Shown here: piece by piece, positions 7,026 through 9,110 of the stretch | Position numbering within the stretch: the stretch's first letter is position 1 | Layout: each line of letters begins with the position of its first letter | Source of the DNA: JAXHUH01 sp034211175 | GTDB lineage: Bacteria > Actinomycetota > Acidimicrobiia > Acidimicrobiales > CAIXPF01 | DNA: 9,110 nucleotides | Direction: 5' to 3' | Assembly (NCBI GenBank): GCA_034211175.1 | Contig: JAXHUH010000065.1 | Location: forward strand, 1-9,110 | Made by a program: the position numbers and the translations under genes | Notes under the pieces: model-generated | Seen by the model: only the letters and a program-made list of their open reading frames with translations | Told to the model about the DNA's origin: nothing | The model's database searches: none

Positions 7026-7030
7026 CGACC
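7015..7030. terminator. Perfect 16-bp palindrome after the GGDEF gene
   Basis: GGTCGCCGCGGCGACC equals its own reverse complement and would fold as GGTCGC/GCGACC around a CGCG loop. It lies about 50 bases past the GGDEF stop, at the end of the tandem repeats. There is no U-tract, so it is at best a U-less terminator. A dyad protein site is equally possible. Confidence 0.35.
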
Positions 7031-7062
7031 GGACCCCCGACTCGGGCACCGGACCGTCGGAG

Positions 7063-7081
7063 TTAGGCTTGCCAAACATTA
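7063..7081. promoter_or_regulatory. DtxR/IdeR-type iron-box-like site
   Basis: The 19 bases TTAGGCTTGCCAAACATTA match the actinobacterial iron-box consensus TWAGGTWAGSCTWACCTWA, as I recall it, at 15 of 19 positions. Mismatches are at positions 6, 8, 12 and 16. The site sits in the only A+T-rich island (about 7061-7086) of a GC-rich gap. The GGDEF gene ends upstream on the same strand, and the flippase points towards the site but ends at 7857, so the only gene it can drive is the Cys/His-containing one starting about 100 bases downstream. TTGCCA (7069-7074) could be a -35 element, but no fitting -10 was found. Known DtxR/IdeR proteins repress when Fe(II) is bound; binding here is inference. 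Confidence 0.4.
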
Positions 7082-7182
7082 CATGATGCGCGAGCCTGTC
7101 AGCCCATGGGAACCGCCGCAGCAGGACACCGACGACCAGCGGCCGGGGTGCCGATCGAGGCTGCGTGCCGGGGGACGACGTC

Positions 7183-7818
7183 GTGACCCCGTTCGGCCTC
7201 CAGCGCCTGCGCCTCGCGGCCGCACTCGGCCACGGCCTGCCCGGCGTCCGGATCCGGGTGCGTGACGGCGGCCGACTGCTCGTGCACGCGGCGTGGGACC
7301 TCGATCCCCGCTGCGACCTCGACGGCACCCACCACCTGCGACCGTGCGGCTTCCGCCATGCGGTCGCCGTGGCGTGGGACGCCCTGCGCCGGGGCAGCCG
7401 CGCCGAGGTGTCGCTGCCGCTCGGCGCCGAGCCCGACGTCGAGCTGCTCCTCGATCACGGCCACGCCACCCATCCCGGCGGGATCTGCGCCACCCGGTGC
7501 GGGGCTCGCCGGGTCCAGGTGTTCGCCACGACCCTCGACGCCGAACGCGCCGCCGCGGTCATCGAGTCGATCGACGAGGAGGCGCTCGGCCCCGACGGCG
7601 CCGACCTCCCGTTCACCGACACGCCGCTGACGGTGATGCTGCGGCCGGACCCGTTGGTCGACGTCACCCTGGTGTGGGCCGAGGACACGTTCGACGATCC
7701 CGTCCGGCGGGGCGCGTTGGACCTCGTGCTGCGGGCCGCCCAGCAGCGCTGCGCCGCGGCCGAGCTCGACGACGACCTCGCCGTCATGTTCGCCGGGCCG
7801 GCCACCGACCGCCGCTGA
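7183..7818 (+). CDS. Unrecognised Cys/His-containing protein
   Basis: I do not recognise the family. From the preferred start it is 211 residues, soluble by appearance, with no signal peptide or membrane helix. Strong third-position GC in this frame supports it as real coding sequence. The middle is rich in Cys and His: C44 and C55 with H50 and H51 (PRCDLDGTHHLRPCGFRH, 42-59), then H92, H94 and H97 with C102 and C106 (DHGHATHPGGICATRCG, 91-107), and C190. The pairs C-x10-C and C-x3-C could hold a metal, which is inference. The C-terminal part is acidic and ends near a helix (VRRGALDLVLRAAQQRC). GTG at 7183 has a good GGGGGA site at 7170-7175, 7 bases ahead; the longer GTG start at 7165 has none and would add six residues. 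The gene stands alone, behind an iron-box-like site and convergent with the flippase gene. Confidence 0.7.
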   Translation: MTPFGLQRLRLAAALGHGLPGVRIRVRDGGRLLVHAAWDLDPRCDLDGTHHLRPCGFRHAVAVAWDALRRGSRAEVSLPLGAEPDVELLLDHGHATHPGGICATRCGARRVQVFATTLDAERAAAVIESIDEEALGPDGADLPFTDTPLTVMLRPDPLVDVTLVWAEDTFDDPVRRGALDLVLRAAQQRCAAAELDDDLAVMFAGPATDRR

Positions 7819-7843
7819 GCACCGACCCCGGTGCTCGCAGCGG
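7812..7843. terminator. Hairpin between convergent genes, likely two-way terminator
   Basis: GAGCACCG (7817-7824) pairs exactly with CGGTGCTC (7829-7836) around an ACCC loop. After a two-base bulge on the right arm (7837-7838), CCGCT (7812-7816) pairs with AGCGG (7839-7843), extending the stem. The left arm includes the stop codon of the plus-strand gene, and the hairpin ends 13 bases before the flippase stop. Being symmetric it could act for both strands. No U-tract is present on either side. Confidence 0.55.
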
Positions 7844-7856
7844 TCCGGGAGCGGGC

Positions 7857-9110
7857 TCAGGAGCGCTTCGCCGACGGTTCCCGCTTGGCCGCGATCCACG
7901 CGTAGACGAAGAACGACGCCTGCGCACAGGTCGTGACCACGGCCGCACCGCGGATGCCGGCGGCGGGGACCACGATCGGCACCGCGACCAGCGTGAGCAC
8001 GGCGGCCAGCACCAGCGCCTGCGACGCGGCACCGGGCCGGTCGTCGGCCTCGAGCTTGGCGCTGACCACGTTGCCGAGGTTCCAGAACACCTGGCCCGGC
8101 AGGAGGATGAGCAGCGGGACGACCGACGCGCGGAAGTCCTCGCCGAAGGCGAACGGCAGCAGGAACGGCGCCAGCGCGCCGACGCACGCGGCGACGACGA
8201 CCGAGGTCAGCCCGGTCCAGCGCATGGCCAGCTTGGTCCGCTCCCAGCTCGCGGCGTCGTCGCCCGACTCGTCGCGCAGGTACGGGAACAGCGCGAACGC
8301 CACCCCCTGGGCGATCGGGGCGCTCACCCCGGCCGCGGTGCCCGCGATCACGTAGTGGCCGAGCTCCGCCGGGCTGACGAGGCTCACCATCAGGAACTGG
8401 TCGAAGCGGGCCACGACCATGTTCGACAACGTCCCCAACCACACCCGGCGCCCGTAGTTGAGCTGTCGCTTGAGCACCGGTACCGACAGGCGGGCCGTCG
8501 GCCACGCCCGTTCGACGAGGATGGTGAGCAGCCACGTCCCGACGTTGGCGACGAGCGTCACCGCCAGCGTCGACTCGACGGTGAGCCGTCCCGCCACGTA
8601 CAGCGCGGCGATGAGGACGGTCGCCACCACGAACGGCAGCGACCGGTACACGTTGAACCACACGTTCTCCGCGGTCCCGCGCAACCAGTCGATGACGTTG
8701 GTGTACGGCGTGACCAGGAGCCCGCCGATGAGGAACAGCCGGAACCAGAACACGATCTCCGGCGGGTGCTGGTCGAGGTAGCTCGGCAGCAGGAACCAGA
8801 TGATGGCGATCGCCGGGATCCCGGTCGCCGCCGTGACCACCCACGCCGAGTTCTGCATGTCGCGCCGGGCGTACTGGCGCGAGAAGTAGGCGGTGGCCTG
8901 GGGGATGCCGAACATCAGCACCCAGCCGAGGACCTGGGTCGGGACGACCACCGCGGCGACCGTGCCCCTGCCGGCGTCGCCCAGGGCACGGCCCTGGGCG
9001 ACACCCGTGATCAGGCTGAGGCCGTAGACCCCCAGGCCGCTGGCGGCCGTGAGGATGGTCTCGAGCCGGTGCCGACGATTCGACGCTGCGGCGTCGGCAC
9101 CGGTGCCCGC
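7857..9110 (-). CDS. Wzx-like polysaccharide flippase, N-terminus outside the window
   Basis: A multi-helix membrane protein of the MOP/Wzx flippase superfamily, expected to move undecaprenyl-linked glycan units across the inner membrane for a Wzy-like polymerase. The frame is open from the right edge to the stop at 7859-7857, giving 417 visible residues. A GTG at 8951 exists, but family-like sequence continues upstream of it (LETILTAASGLGVYGLSLITG, then AQGRALGDAGRGTVAAVVVP, the usual first helix and LG-x-x-GRG motif), so the true start lies beyond 9110. Further landmarks are FGIPQATAYFSRQYARRD, the mid-protein GRRVWLGTLSNMVVARFDQFLMVSLVSPAELGHYVIA pattern with a membrane-embedded Arg-x-Asp (RFDQ), FPYLRD, and PFAFGEDFRASVVPLLILLPGQVFWNLGNVVSAKLEADDRP. 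Family total is usually 420-480 residues, so little is missing. The substrate cannot be told. Confidence 0.9.
   Translation of the reverse strand, partial: AGTGADAAASNRRHRLETILTAASGLGVYGLSLITGVAQGRALGDAGRGTVAAVVVPTQVLGWVLMFGIPQATAYFSRQYARRDMQNSAWVVTAATGIPAIAIIWFLLPSYLDQHPPEIVFWFRLFLIGGLLVTPYTNVIDWLRGTAENVWFNVYRSLPFVVATVLIAALYVAGRLTVESTLAVTLVANVGTWLLTILVERAWPTARLSVPVLKRQLNYGRRVWLGTLSNMVVARFDQFLMVSLVSPAELGHYVIAGTAAGVSAPIAQGVAFALFPYLRDESGDDAASWERTKLAMRWTGLTSVVVAACVGALAPFLLPFAFGEDFRASVVPLLILLPGQVFWNLGNVVSAKLEADDRPGAASQALVLAAVLTLVAVPIVVPAAGIRGAAVVTTCAQASFFVYAWIAAKREPSAKRS

Noticed and set aside
7083..7265. Small plus-strand frame beginning ATGATG right after the iron-box-like site
   Set aside because: The 60-residue product is Pro/Arg-rich, lacks a ribosome site, and runs out of frame into the unknown gene; more likely leader sequence.
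7099..8844. Minus-strand open frame of 581 codons overlapping the flippase and the unknown gene
   Set aside because: Translation is Arg/Gly/Ala repeats with no motif; it is offset from the flippase frame, which has the family's membrane segments and landmarks.

Overview
The window is very GC-rich DNA (about 70% G+C, with third codon positions almost always G or C) that uses many GTG starts and has few clear Shine-Dalgarno sites. This suggests a high-GC actinobacterium. The protein types (a cysteine-bearing GAF-GGDEF protein, a VanZ-like/LamG chimera, a flippase-ligase polysaccharide set) would fit Acidimicrobiia, but the lineage is an inference from style and no marker gene is present.

Layout from left to right. 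Positions 1-225 (minus) hold the first 75 codons of a membrane protein whose N-terminus resembles the membrane region of some GGDEF or histidine-kinase sensors. Next comes a divergent control region with two adjacent ACCA/TGGT dyads. An O-antigen ligase/polymerase-like protein (about 429-1904) and a GT4 glycosyltransferase (1904-3145) follow on the plus strand as a translationally coupled pair (TGATG overlap). A left-handed beta-helix acyltransferase of the polysaccharide 'serine acetyltransferase' type (3164-3706, minus) converges on them. Divergent from it are a VanZ-like membrane/LamG fusion (3766-5076) and a GAF-GGDEF diguanylate cyclase (5128-6963), both plus. A small block of 16-bp tandem repeats, a perfect 16-bp palindrome and a good match to the actinobacterial DtxR/IdeR iron box lead into an unrecognised Cys/His-containing protein (7183-7818, plus). 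It converges, across a hairpin, on a Wzx-like polysaccharide flippase (7857 to the right edge, minus, N-terminus outside the window).

Together this looks like part of an exopolysaccharide or surface-glycan locus: lipid-linked unit flipping (Wzx-like), polymerisation or ligation (Wzy/WaaL-like), sugar transfer (GT4) and O-acetylation (hexapeptide transferase). A c-di-GMP synthase sits within it and a second possible sensor at its edge, so c-di-GMP control of glycan output is a reasonable hypothesis. The most unusual items are the iron-box-like site before an unknown Cys/His-rich protein, the VanZ-like/LamG architecture, and the non-canonical active-site residues of the acetyltransferase. No RNA genes, CRISPR arrays, insertion sequences or transposase remnants were seen, and no gene-free stretch exceeds 300 bases.
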